A stretch of DNA of 64,000 nucleotides from Catellatospora sp. KI3. Lineage in GTDB: Bacteria > Actinomycetota > Actinomycetes > Mycobacteriales > Micromonosporaceae. Position 1 is the first letter of the stretch, and each line of letters opens with the position of its first letter. The translations under genes and the position numbers were made by a program. Under the pieces are notes generated by a model, which worked only from the letters and a program-made list of their open reading frames with translations, searched no databases and was not told the DNA's origin. Location of the stretch: contig NZ_JASAMB010000019.1 in assembly GCF_029948125.1 (NCBI RefSeq), forward strand, positions 1-64,000. Direction: 5' to 3'. This document shows positions 1-7,424 of this stretch, one piece after another.

Positions 1-15
1 CTTCTAATTTTCTTC

Positions 16-40
16 GTAATAGGCCAATGTCTATGAAAAG
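16..40. repeat. Partial copy of dispersed GGCCTAT inverted repeat (family B)
   Basis: The stretch ATAGGCCAATGTC at 19-31, followed by an A-rich tail, matches the right arm of the complete element at 47346-47404 (ATAGGCCAGTGTC then AATAAAAG) and resembles the right arm of the element at 39423-39524. The left arm would lie outside the window, so only half is visible. Confidence 0.55.
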
Positions 41-97
41 CGCAACAGTGCGACGTGGAACGCGGGTGTTGGCGGGGCAGGGTGCGGCGTGGTGGGC

Positions 98-110
98 TAG
101 CGTCTGGGGC
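98..110 (+). promoter_or_regulatory. Leaderless -10 box of the OsmC gene
   Basis: TAGCGT at 98-103 is followed by seven bases and then the ATG at 111. This TANNNT-N6/7-start pattern recurs at a dozen genes here and fixes the start codon. No ribosome binding site is visible before the ATG. Confidence 0.5.
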
Positions 111-542
111 ATGCCTATTCGCACCGCATCAGCTCGCTGGCAGGGCAACCTCACCGAAGGGTCCGGCTCCATCGCGACCGGCAAGGGTGGCCTGCAGGCC
201 AACTACTCGTTCAAGTCGCGTTTCGAGGAGGGCGAGGGGACCAACCCCGAGGAGCTCATCGCGGCGGCCCACGCGGGCTGCTTCTCGATGGCCTTCTCCA
301 AGCAGCTCTCCGACGCCGGCCACGTGCCGACGGCCGTGGTCACCAACGCCAACGTCCACCTGGACAAGACCGACGCGGGCATGACCGTCACCCGCATCGA
401 CCTGGAGACGACCGGCAACGTGCCCGGCATCGACGAGGCGGAGTTCCTGAAGCTGGCCGAGGCCGCGAAGGCGGGCTGCCCGATCTCCCGGCTGCTGTCG
501 CCGGGCGCCGAGATCACGCTCAAGGCGACGCTGGCCGCCTGA
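111..542 (+). CDS. OsmC/Ohr family peroxidase
   Basis: A 143-residue OsmC-family thiol peroxidase that would reduce organic hydroperoxides in the cytoplasm. The two reactive cysteines of the family are in AHAGCFSMAF (about residue 58) and KAGCPISRL (about 128), and the N-terminus with the WQGNL...G strand is typical of OsmC rather than of Ohr. An upstream in-frame ATG at 27 would add 28 residues unlike the family, and it overlaps a repeat, so the start at 111 is preferred, as is its leaderless -10 box. It stands alone and is followed by a strong hairpin facing a convergent gene. Confidence 0.93.
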   Translation: MPIRTASARWQGNLTEGSGSIATGKGGLQANYSFKSRFEEGEGTNPEELIAAAHAGCFSMAFSKQLSDAGHVPTAVVTNANVHLDKTDAGMTVTRIDLETTGNVPGIDEAEFLKLAEAAKAGCPISRLLSPGAEITLKATLAA

Positions 543-551
543 TCCACCGAT

Positions 552-592
552 CGGCCCGGTCCGGGCTCCGCGGGAGCCGGCGGACCGGGCCG
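552..592. terminator. Bidirectional terminator between OsmC and methyltransferase genes
   Basis: CGGCCCGGTCCG (552-563) pairs perfectly with CGGACCGGGCCG (581-592), and inside it GGCTCC (564-569) pairs with GGAGCC (573-578). It lies 10 bases after the osmC stop and between convergent genes. There is no T-run. Confidence 0.75.
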
Positions 593-632
593 TTCCGCGT
601 CCCAGGCTCCGCAGATCGGGACGGTTCCCGTC

Positions 633-1427
633 CTACGCGGGACGGCGGGCCACGGTGAGCAGGTGCGAGCTGGCGCCCCACAGGTGCGGCTCGCCCTCGA
701 CCTGCCGCATGAGCGCGAGCGCCTGCTCGGTACGGCCCGGCTCGGCGAGCACCTCGTCGAGCGCGGGCAGCATCCACAGCGGACCTTCGACGGCCGCCGA
801 CCGTACGAAGTCGAGCCCCGCCTCGGCCGCCTCGGCGGCGGGCTCGTCGGGGCGGTGGAAGTACGCGGTGGTGAACCAGTGCCGGTCGGTGCCCAGGTTG
901 CGGTGCTCGCCGGTGGCCAGGGTGCGCTCCAGCATCCGGGCGAACACCTCGTCGGCCAGGTACCCGCGCGCGTAGCCGTCGAGCAGCGAGGCGAAGCGGC
1001 TGATGGTGGCCGCGGCGACCACACCGCCGGGGCGTACCGCGCGGGCGGCCCCGCGCCAGGCGGCGATCCGGTCGGCGCGCGCCACCAGGTGGTAGAGCGG
1101 CCCGAGCAGCAGCACCGCGTCGTAGGCCGCGTCCGGTTCGGTCAGGGCGCGGGCGTCGCCGACGGCGGCGGTCACCCCGGGCAGCGCGGCGGCCGCGGCG
1201 ACGTGCTCCGGCATGGGGTCGACGACGTGTACGCGGTGGCCCTGGCTGGCCAGCGGTCCGGCGTAGACGCCGGTGGCCCCGCCTACGTCCAGGACGGCGA
1301 GCGGCCCGGCGGGCAGGGTGCGCTGGAGCAGGTCCCAGGTGCGCAGGAACTCCCAGCGCCCGGCGCCGTCGGACAGGCGGCCGCTTTCGCCGCCCTGCCG
1401 GTAGTAGTCCTCGATCTCGTACTGCAT
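633..1427 (-). CDS. Class I SAM-dependent methyltransferase
   Basis: A 264-residue Rossmann-fold methyltransferase of the UbiE/Methyltransf_11 type. Motif I is LDVGGATGVYAGPLA (about residues 50-64), followed by the acidic VVDPMPEHV loop and the VLLLGPLYHL motif, which is common in small actinobacterial methyltransferases of unknown substrate. The start at MQYEIEDYY is chosen because the upstream in-frame ATG at 1463 would add a low-complexity dozen residues and run into the preceding gene. It is the last gene of a co-directional run with vapB, vapC and the nucleotidyltransferase (42-base gap), so it may be co-transcribed. The substrate cannot be read from the sequence. Confidence 0.88.
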   Translation of the reverse strand: MQYEIEDYYRQGGESGRLSDGAGRWEFLRTWDLLQRTLPAGPLAVLDVGGATGVYAGPLASQGHRVHVVDPMPEHVAAAAALPGVTAAVGDARALTEPDAAYDAVLLLGPLYHLVARADRIAAWRGAARAVRPGGVVAAATISRFASLLDGYARGYLADEVFARMLERTLATGEHRNLGTDRHWFTTAYFHRPDEPAAEAAEAGLDFVRSAAVEGPLWMLPALDEVLAEPGRTEQALALMRQVEGEPHLWGASSHLLTVARRPA

Positions 1428-1469
1428 CCATCCGATGCTCGGCGCGGCCGGGCGGCCCGGCAACCGGTT

Positions 1470-2012
1470 TCAGGCGAGGCGGGCCCGGAGCAGCTCGATG
1501 TCGGCGAGGTCCTTGTCCCGGCGGGCGAGCGCCGGGTTCCACTCCGGGTAGCGCAGCTTGAGCTCGATCTGCGCCTGCGGGCTGATCACGGGGCAGGCCA
1601 GGTCGCCGATGCGGCCGGGTGGCCAGTCGAGCATCCCGTCGGGCCAGCGCGCCCCCGCGTAGGGCCCGGACGGCACCACGGGTCGGCCGTCGGCGTCCCG
1701 TCCGAGCAGCGCGAACCCGAGATCGAGCGGGCCGCGTACGAAGTCCCGCTGCGCGGGGCTGTCGCCGTACCCGGCGAAGCCCAGACCCGTGACGAACGCG
1801 CTCACCGAGTCGGCGTCGCCCTCCCAGCAGAACCAGTCGACATCCAGGTGCGGCCGGGTGACCTCCCCCAGGAAGAAGTCCGTCGCCCAGCCGCCGCGCA
1901 GCCACACGGGCACCCCGGCCCGGCCCGCCGTTCCGGCGATCTCAGCGATGACCGCGAGCTGAAGTGTCGTTCGCATCGCCGGGTCGAGGTCGCCGGCGGT
2001 GGCATCAGGCAC
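1470..2012 (-). CDS. Aminoglycoside adenylyltransferase-like nucleotidyltransferase
   Basis: A 180-residue protein with the minimal nucleotidyltransferase signature: a GGW loop (WLRGGWATDFFLG, about residue 41) and a downstream Asp-x-Asp (HLDVDWFCWEGD, about residue 55) that would hold two Mg ions. This arrangement is seen in the ANT(2'')-like family. Its ATG overlaps the vapC stop by 8 bases, so it is translationally coupled to a toxin-antitoxin pair. It could be a drug-modifying enzyme, or a MNT/AbiEii-like component of the TA module, and the sequence alone does not decide. Activity on antibiotics is unproven. Confidence 0.75.
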   Translation of the reverse strand: MPDATAGDLDPAMRTTLQLAVIAEIAGTAGRAGVPVWLRGGWATDFFLGEVTRPHLDVDWFCWEGDADSVSAFVTGLGFAGYGDSPAQRDFVRGPLDLGFALLGRDADGRPVVPSGPYAGARWPDGMLDWPPGRIGDLACPVISPQAQIELKLRYPEWNPALARRDKDLADIELLRARLA

Positions 2013-2403
2013 TGATGCGCTCCTGACGCAGCTGAGGCAGGTACCGGGCAGCGGTCTCGAAGTCCGCGTCCTCGTGCAGCACGGTCAGCTTGAGCCGGAT
2101 CGCCGTGGCGACGATGAGGTAGTCGGCGACCGACAGACCTTGATGGGCGCTGTGGGTCGCCAGTTCCCGCCGTACGACTGCGATCAGCGCCCAGGCGTCA
2201 TCCGGCACGGGAACCCACGGATGGGCAGCCAGCAGGTTGTCCTCGATCCGCTGGTATGCCTTCGCGTCAGCGATGGTGAGCGTTTCCGCCAGGACCGGGT
2301 CGCAGACTGCCACCAGCCCCCGGTTGATCGACCCGTGCCACTTCTCGTCGACCTGGCGCCGGAGCACCCGCACCAGCGCACTGGTGTCGATGAGGTACTT
2401 CAC
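2005..2403 (-). CDS. vapC: VapC-type PIN-domain toxin
   Basis: A 132-residue PIN-domain ribonuclease. It starts MKYLIDTSALVRVLRR, giving the first catalytic Asp (residue 6). The conserved Glu is in LAETLTIADA (about 40), and the C-terminal acidic pair is in SVADYLIVATA (about 95) and LHEDADFETAA (about 112). In this family such toxins cut tRNA or rRNA and are neutralised by the partner VapB. The gene overlaps vapB by 4 bases (ATGA) and the next gene by 8, a tightly coupled operon. Confidence 0.92.
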   Translation of the reverse strand: MKYLIDTSALVRVLRRQVDEKWHGSINRGLVAVCDPVLAETLTIADAKAYQRIEDNLLAAHPWVPVPDDAWALIAVVRRELATHSAHQGLSVADYLIVATAIRLKLTVLHEDADFETAARYLPQLRQERISA

Positions 2404-2612
2404 CTGTCGAGGTCCGCGAGCCGGTCGAAGTCGAAACCGCCTTCGTCGGCGATCGCCTGCAGTTCCGCGAGCGCCTGTTCACGCCGTTCCCGGCTGGCTT
2501 CCACCGCGAGCCGCAGCGCGCTGTTCACCGTGTCCTTCTTGGTGTTCGTGCCCAGCGCGGCAGTCGCTTCCGCCAGCAGGTCCTCGTCGACGTCCACAAG
2601 TGTCTTCGCCAT
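2400..2612 (-). CDS. vapB: VapB-type antitoxin
   Basis: A 70-residue antitoxin with an N-terminal ribbon-helix-helix of the MazE/VapB 'MAKTLVDVDEDLLAEATAALG' class, which would bind DNA as a dimer. The T(K)KDTVNSALR helix follows, and an acidic C-terminus (FDFDRLADLD) would fill the toxin active site. ATG 2612 is preferred over an in-frame ATG at 2660 because it matches the family N-terminus, has a GGGGTGA ribosome site, and leaves the operator at 2628-2664 untranslated. Confidence 0.9.
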   Translation of the reverse strand: MAKTLVDVDEDLLAEATAALGTNTKKDTVNSALRLAVEASRERREQALAELQAIADEGGFDFDRLADLDR

Positions 2613-2627
2613 CGTCACCCCATCAAA

Positions 2628-2664
2628 GGCTTGGATATCCAATGTTATTGCGGATATCAAAGCC
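2628..2664. promoter_or_regulatory. vapBC operator (inverted repeat)
   Basis: GGCTTGGATATCC (2628-2640) and GGATATCAAAGCC (2652-2664) form a 13-base inverted repeat with one mismatch. The left half contains the perfect 12-base palindrome TTGGATATCCAA (2631-2642). It ends 16 bases before vapB, where RHH antitoxins autoregulate, and is strikingly AT-rich for this genome. Confidence 0.75.
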
Positions 2665-2672
2665 GGGGCAAG

Positions 2673-3332
2673 CTAGGCCGGGTCGAGGTAGGCGGCGGCG
2701 GCGCGGGCGGCGCGGGAGGGGTCGCCCGCGCGGATCGCCTCGACCAGGTCGCCGTGGTCGGTGTACCGGTCGTCGGTGAGGTGCTCGCCGAAGTACTGGC
2801 TGAGGCTGGCGCGCATGGCGGTGCCGAACGAGGCGTAGAGCTCGGCGAGCATCGCGTTGTGCGCGGCGGCCACGATCGCCATGTGCAGGTCGGCGTCGGC
2901 GGCGACGAAGGCGGCCGCGTCGCGGCCCGCCCAGCAGCGCTCGCGCTCGGCCAGCAGCTCGTCGAGCAGCTCCAGGTCGGCGGGGGTACGCCGCTGCGCC
3001 GCGAGCCGCGCCGCCTCGACCTCGAACGCCCGCCGGACCTCGACCGCCTCGGCCATCTCGGCGTCGGCCAGGCGCCGCGCCACCACCCCGGTGAGCTCGT
3101 GGGTGGCGGTGACGTACGTGCCGGAGCCCTGGCGGCACTCGAGCACTCCGGCGTGCACCAGGGCCCGGACCGCCTCGCGGACGGTGTTGCGGCCGACGCC
3201 CAGCGCGGCGGCCAGATCGGGCTCGGTGGGGATGCGGCTGCCCACCGGCCACTCACCCGAGCTGATCTGTGTACGCAGCTGCTCGATCACCTGTGGCACC
3301 AGCGTCTGGCGCGTCGGGGAGCGCAGTGTCAT
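2673..3332 (-). CDS. GntR-family (FadR subfamily) transcriptional regulator
   Basis: A 219-residue regulator. The winged helix-turn-helix spans residues 10-75 (PVGSRIPTEPDLAAALGVGRNTVREAVRALV, then the wing GVLECRQGSGTYV). The C-terminal all-alpha FCD domain runs from about 90 to 215 with metal or ligand histidines (DLHMAIVAAAHN). A GGAG ribosome site lies nine bases before the ATG. It is divergent from a CynX/NimT-type exporter with only 50 bases between the start codons, so it probably controls that gene. No clear TGGTNNNACCA-like site was seen in the gap. Confidence 0.92.
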   Translation of the reverse strand: MTLRSPTRQTLVPQVIEQLRTQISSGEWPVGSRIPTEPDLAAALGVGRNTVREAVRALVHAGVLECRQGSGTYVTATHELTGVVARRLADAEMAEAVEVRRAFEVEAARLAAQRRTPADLELLDELLAERERCWAGRDAAAFVAADADLHMAIVAAAHNAMLAELYASFGTAMRASLSQYFGEHLTDDRYTDHGDLVEAIRAGDPSRAARAAAAYLDPA

Positions 3333-3382
3333 TGCTTACATCTCCAGCTCGAAATTCATCCCATGATTCTACGATCGGAAGT

Positions 3383-4696
3383 ATGCCGCCGACCGCCGTC
3401 GAGGCCACACCTCGTTCCGTGCCGCAGATGATCGCACCTCGCGCCGCCCGGGTCACCATCGTGCCCTCGCGCGGCCGCACCGCCCTGGTCGCGGGCGCGG
3501 GCATCCTGCTGGTCGCGCTGAACCTGCGCGCCGCCATCACCAGCCTCGGCGCGCTGCTCGAAGAGGTCAGCGCCGGGCTCCACCTGTCGGCCACCGCCGC
3601 GGGCGCCGTCACCACGCTGCCCGCGCTGGTCTTCGCCGCGTTCGGGGCGCTCACCCCGCGCCTGGCCCGCCGCCTCTCGGCCGCGCAGCTGCTGGTCGGC
3701 TCGATGCTGCTGCTCGCCGCCGGGCAGCTGATCCGGGTGGTCACCGACTCGGCCACCGTCTTCCTGCTCAGCAGCGCGCTGGCGCTGGCGGGCATCGCGG
3801 TGGCCAACATCCTGCTCCCGGCCCTGGTCAAAGAGCACTTCCCGGACCGGGCGGGGCTGGTCACCGGCGTCTACACGATGACCCTGATCCTGGGCAGCAC
3901 CCTGGCCGCCGCGGTGTCGGTGCCGATCGCGCACGCGCTGGGCGGCTGGCGCGCCGGCATGGGCGTCTGGGGCCTGCTCGCCCTGGCCGCCGCGCTGCCC
4001 TGGCTGGCCACCCGCCGCGGGGCGGCCGCCCGGGCGGCGGGCGCCGAGGACGGCGAGCCGCTGCGTCCCGGACGCACCCGGCTGGGCTGGGCGATGGCGG
4101 TCTACTTCGGCGCGCAGTCGCTCAGCGGGTACGCCACCATGGGCTGGCTGGCGCAGATGTTCCGCGACGCCGGGTTCAGCCCGGCCACGGCGGGGCTGCT
4201 GCTGGCGGCGGTGCCCGCCTTCGGGGTGCCGGTCGCGCTGCTGATGCCCGCCATCGCGGGCCGCCTGACCAACCTGCGCGGCCTGGTGCTGCTGATGTCC
4301 ACCGCGATGATCGCCTCGTACGTCGGCCTGGCCCTGGCCCCGCACTCCGGCGCCCTGGCCTGGGTGGTCCTGCTCGCGTTCGGGCAGAGCGCGTTCCCGC
4401 TGGCGCTGGCGATGATCGGGATGCGGGCGCGCACGCAGCGGGGCGTGGTGGCCCTGTCGGCGTTCGCGCAGAGCACCGGCTACCTGATCGCCGCGCTGGG
4501 ACCGCTGGTCGTCGGCGTGCTGTACGAGCTGACCGGCGGCTGGACCCTCCCGCTGGGCTTCCTGCTCGCCGCCGCCGTGGTGCAGGCCGTCGCCGGGATC
4601 GCCGCCGCCCGGCCGCGCCACCTGGAGGACGAGGCCTGTAACCGCGCTCACATCTGGCACGAACTCGCCCCTCGGCGTGGTTCGGTCCATCCGTGA
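3383..4696 (+). CDS. CynX/NimT family MFS transporter
   Basis: A 437-residue, twelve-helix major facilitator. The NLRAAITSLGALLEEV stretch after the first helix (about residues 48-63) is the hallmark of the CynX/NimT family (cyanate, 2-nitroimidazole efflux). The ATG at 3383 is followed by about 30 polar residues. A TACGAT box lies seven bases upstream, suggesting a leaderless start. It overlaps the next transporter by 4 bases, and is divergent from the GntR regulator. The substrate is unknown. Confidence 0.88.
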   Translation: MPPTAVEATPRSVPQMIAPRAARVTIVPSRGRTALVAGAGILLVALNLRAAITSLGALLEEVSAGLHLSATAAGAVTTLPALVFAAFGALTPRLARRLSAAQLLVGSMLLLAAGQLIRVVTDSATVFLLSSALALAGIAVANILLPALVKEHFPDRAGLVTGVYTMTLILGSTLAAAVSVPIAHALGGWRAGMGVWGLLALAAALPWLATRRGAAARAAGAEDGEPLRPGRTRLGWAMAVYFGAQSLSGYATMGWLAQMFRDAGFSPATAGLLLAAVPAFGVPVALLMPAIAGRLTNLRGLVLLMSTAMIASYVGLALAPHSGALAWVVLLAFGQSAFPLALAMIGMRARTQRGVVALSAFAQSTGYLIAALGPLVVGVLYELTGGWTLPLGFLLAAAVVQAVAGIAAARPRHLEDEACNRAHIWHELAPRRGSVHP

Positions 4697-5901
4697 CCGC
4701 CGCGCAACCCGCTCCAGCACCGAACCGCATCACCCTGATCTTCGTCCTGGGCAGCATGTCCGCCTTCGGCGCGCTGTCGTTCGACATGTACCTGCCCGCG
4801 TTCCCCCGCATCGCCGCCGACCTGCGCGTCTCGGATGCCGCGGTGCAGACGACGCTCACCGTGGCGCTGATCGGCCTGGCACTGGGCCAGCTGGTCAGCG
4901 GGCCGCTGGCCGACCGCTGGGGCCGCCGCCGCCCCGCGCTGATCGGGGCGGCCGTGTTCACCGCGGCCAGCGCCCTGATCGCGCTCGCCCCGCAGATCGG
5001 ACTGCTCACCGGCCTGCGCCTGGTCCAGGGCGTCGCCGGCGGCATGGGCATCACCGTCGCCCGCGCCGTGGTACGCGACCTGTTCCGCGGCGCCGAGGCG
5101 TCGCGCTTCTTCTCCCGGCTCACGCTGGTCTTCGGGGTAGCGCCGGTGGTCGCGCCCACCATCGGCGCGGCGGTGCTGCGGTTCACCAGCTGGCGCGGCG
5201 TGTTCTGGCTGCTCGCCGCGTACGGGCTGGTCATGGTCGGGGTGGTGGTCCGCTGGCTGCCCGAGACGTTGCCGGTGCAGCGGCGCCGCACCGGCGGGCT
5301 GGCCGAGATCGGCCGGGCCGTGCGGGTGCTGACCGGCGACCGGCGCTTCCTCGGCTACGTCCTCGGCCAGGGGCTGGCCTTCGCGGGGCTGTTCGCGTAC
5401 CTGACCAGCGGCTCGTTCGTGCTGCAGGAGGGGTTCGGCATCTCCGCGGCGGGCTACGGGCTGATCTTCGGCATGAACTCGCTCGGGTTGGTGCTGGTGG
5501 GGCAGCTCAACGCCCGGCTGGTCGGCCGGCACGCCCCGCGTACGCTGCTGTTCGCCGCGCTGAGCGTGGTCGTGGTCGCCGCCGCCGTGATGCTGGGCGC
5601 CGCGGAGCTGGGCAGCGCGGCCGGGGTCGTGGCCTGCCTGTTCGCCTACATCGCGAGCCTGGGCATGCTCACCCCGAACGCGATCACGCTGGCCCTGGAG
5701 GACCACCCGCAGATGGCGGGCACCGCCTCGGCGGTGATGGGCGCGATGCAGTCGGGCACCGGGGCCCTGGCCGGGCCGATCATGGCGGTGTTGGGCGCGG
5801 CGGGCGGAGTGCCGATGGCGGTGACCATGCTGGGCTTCGCCTGTCTGTCGGCGGCGGCGCTGACCGTGCTCACCCGCCCCGGCCTGGCCGAGCCGGCCTG
5901 A
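4693..5901 (+). CDS. Bcr/CflA family multidrug MFS transporter
   Basis: A 402-residue transporter of the Bcr/CflA (DHA1) drug-efflux family. It has SFDMYLPAFP in helix 1, the loop 2-3 motif GPLADRWGRRRP (about residues 74-85), and the helix 5 antiporter motif GVAPVVAPTIGAAV (about 150-163). It starts with GTG inside the stop codon of the preceding transporter (GTGA), so the two are translationally coupled. This pair of exporters is most simply under the GntR regulator upstream of the first. Confidence 0.9.
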   Translation: MTAAQPAPAPNRITLIFVLGSMSAFGALSFDMYLPAFPRIAADLRVSDAAVQTTLTVALIGLALGQLVSGPLADRWGRRRPALIGAAVFTAASALIALAPQIGLLTGLRLVQGVAGGMGITVARAVVRDLFRGAEASRFFSRLTLVFGVAPVVAPTIGAAVLRFTSWRGVFWLLAAYGLVMVGVVVRWLPETLPVQRRRTGGLAEIGRAVRVLTGDRRFLGYVLGQGLAFAGLFAYLTSGSFVLQEGFGISAAGYGLIFGMNSLGLVLVGQLNARLVGRHAPRTLLFAALSVVVVAAAVMLGAAELGSAAGVVACLFAYIASLGMLTPNAITLALEDHPQMAGTASAVMGAMQSGTGALAGPIMAVLGAAGGVPMAVTMLGFACLSAAALTVLTRPGLAEPA

Positions 5902-5925
5902 TCAAAGACGGAAAACGCTTGATCA
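5899..5925. repeat. Short inverted repeat between exporter genes
   Basis: TGATCAA (5899-5905, including the stop codon region) and TTGATCA (5919-5925) form a perfect 7-base inverted repeat with a 13-base spacer. It could be a weak hairpin or an operator for the next transporter. Confidence 0.35.
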
Positions 5926-5953
5926 CCGGGTACCGACCAGGCAGCATGCAGCC

Positions 5954-7192
5954 GTGAGCACCATGGCGACCCTGCTGCGCGACCGCCGCTACCTGGCGTT
6001 CTGGGCCGGGCAGGTGACCAGTGTCGTCGGCAACTCGATCGGGCTCGTGGCCCTGCCCGCGCTGATCCTCCCCGCCCGGGGCCCGCAGGCGTTCGGGGTG
6101 ATCCTGGCCGCCGAGGCGGCCGCCAGCGTGCTGCTGCTGCTCGCCGGGGGCGTCATCGCCGACCGGTACTCCCGCAGCCTGGTCATGGCCGTGTCGGACG
6201 TGGTCCGGGTGGTGGGCGTGCTCGGACTGATCGCGTTCGGCGCGCGCGGGCCGCTGTGGCTGCCGGTCGCGGCCGCCTGCCTGCTGGGCATCGGCGGCGC
6301 CCTGTACGAGCCCGCGCACCGCGCCGCGCTGCCCCAGCTGGTCGGCCCGGAGCTGCGCCAGCAGGCCAACGCGCTGGACTCCTCGACCAAGCGGGTCGGC
6401 GCGGCGATCGGCGCCCTGATCGGCGCGGGCCTGGTCACCCTGCTGAGCGCGCGCGGCGCGCTGGTGGTCGACGTGGCGACCTTCGCCGTCAGCCTGGCCA
6501 CGCTGCTGTGGCTCAAGCTGCCGCGGGTGGCCGAGACGACGGCGGGCAGGGGCATGGGCGCGATGCTGGGCGAGGCGCGCGACGGCGTCCGCGAGGTACG
6601 CCGCCGCCCCTGGGCTCTGGTGGTCATGCTGCAGGGCACGGTCCAGGTGTTCTTCCTGTTCGCGCCCAACTACACCCTGGTGCCGATCGTCAGCCAGGAG
6701 CGCTTCGGCCCGGCCGCCTACGGCTGGCTGTCGGCCAGCGCCTCGGTGGGCATGGTGCTGGGCTCGGCGCTGGCCGGGCGCATCCGCACCCGCCGGGCGG
6801 GCGTATGGGCGATGAACGCCCTGCTGCCCTGCGCGCTGCTGCCCGTCTGCCTGGCGGTGCCGGTGCCGCTGTGGGCGTGGGCGGTGGCCGAGGTGCTGGC
6901 CTGGGCCGGCATCGGCGTGTTCGTGGTGCTGTGGTTCACCGCGCTGCAGACCGAGTTCCCGGCCGAGGTGCAGGGGCGGGTGTTCGCGCTGGAGTCGATC
7001 GGCAACTTCGCGCTGCAGCCGATCGCGATCGCGGTCGCGCCGCTGCTGGCGCTGACCATCGGGCTGCCCGTCTTCGCGCTGGTGGCGGTGGTGGTCCTGC
7101 TGGCCACCACGTACGGCGTGTTCGCGGTGCGCGGGGTGGCAGCCCTGCGCTCGCCCGGGGCGGACAAGTCCGAACTGGCCGCCGTGCGCTGA
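5954..7192 (+). CDS. DHA3-type MFS exporter
   Basis: A 412-residue major facilitator of the DHA3 (EntS/macrolide efflux) type. The N-terminus RDRRYLAFWAGQVTSVVGNSIGLVALP is characteristic, and the loop 2-3 motif is GGVIADRYSRS (about residues 70-80). It has twelve predicted helices and starts with GTG 52 bases after the Bcr-type gene, so it may be a third member of the same exporter operon. The substrate is unknown. Confidence 0.88.
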   Translation: MSTMATLLRDRRYLAFWAGQVTSVVGNSIGLVALPALILPARGPQAFGVILAAEAAASVLLLLAGGVIADRYSRSLVMAVSDVVRVVGVLGLIAFGARGPLWLPVAAACLLGIGGALYEPAHRAALPQLVGPELRQQANALDSSTKRVGAAIGALIGAGLVTLLSARGALVVDVATFAVSLATLLWLKLPRVAETTAGRGMGAMLGEARDGVREVRRRPWALVVMLQGTVQVFFLFAPNYTLVPIVSQERFGPAAYGWLSASASVGMVLGSALAGRIRTRRAGVWAMNALLPCALLPVCLAVPVPLWAWAVAEVLAWAGIGVFVVLWFTALQTEFPAEVQGRVFALESIGNFALQPIAIAVAPLLALTIGLPVFALVAVVVLLATTYGVFAVRGVAALRSPGADKSELAAVR

Positions 7193-7209
7193 GCGGATGT
7201 TGCCGCGAC

Positions 7210-7250
7210 TTGACATTTTCGTGACATCCGCGAGAATGGGAGCGCTTCCA
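7210..7250 (+). promoter_or_regulatory. Promoter with CebR-type operator
   Basis: TTGACA (7210-7215), a 16-base spacer and GAGAAT (7232-7237) form the best sigma-70-like promoter in the window. TGGGAGCGCTTCCA (7237-7250) overlaps its start point. This is one base from the palindrome TGGGAGCGCTCCCA bound by CebR/CelR cellulose regulators in Streptomyces and Thermobifida. The first gene downstream is 175 bases away, after a strong hairpin. Confidence 0.6.
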
Positions 7251-7300
7251 TAATAGGTCGTCGATAGATGCACCCGTATAGGCATACCCCCGGTGTGGGC

Positions 7301-7335
7301 CGGGGTTCCGGCGCGGCACGCACGCCGGAACCCCG
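7301..7335. terminator. Strong hairpin (terminator or attenuator)
   Basis: A 13-base stem, CGGGGTTCCGGCG (7301-7313) with CGCCGGAACCCCG (7323-7335), encloses a 9-base loop. There is no T-run. It follows the exporter gene by about 110 bases and lies about 60 bases into any transcript from the promoter at 7210, so it may end either transcript. Confidence 0.6.
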
Positions 7336-7424
7336 CGTGGCAGGCCGGTGCGCGCCGTTCCCGCGACAGGTACGGGCGCGCGCCGGCCTGCCGGGTACCG
7401 GCCCGTCCGCTGCCGTAGCCTGCG

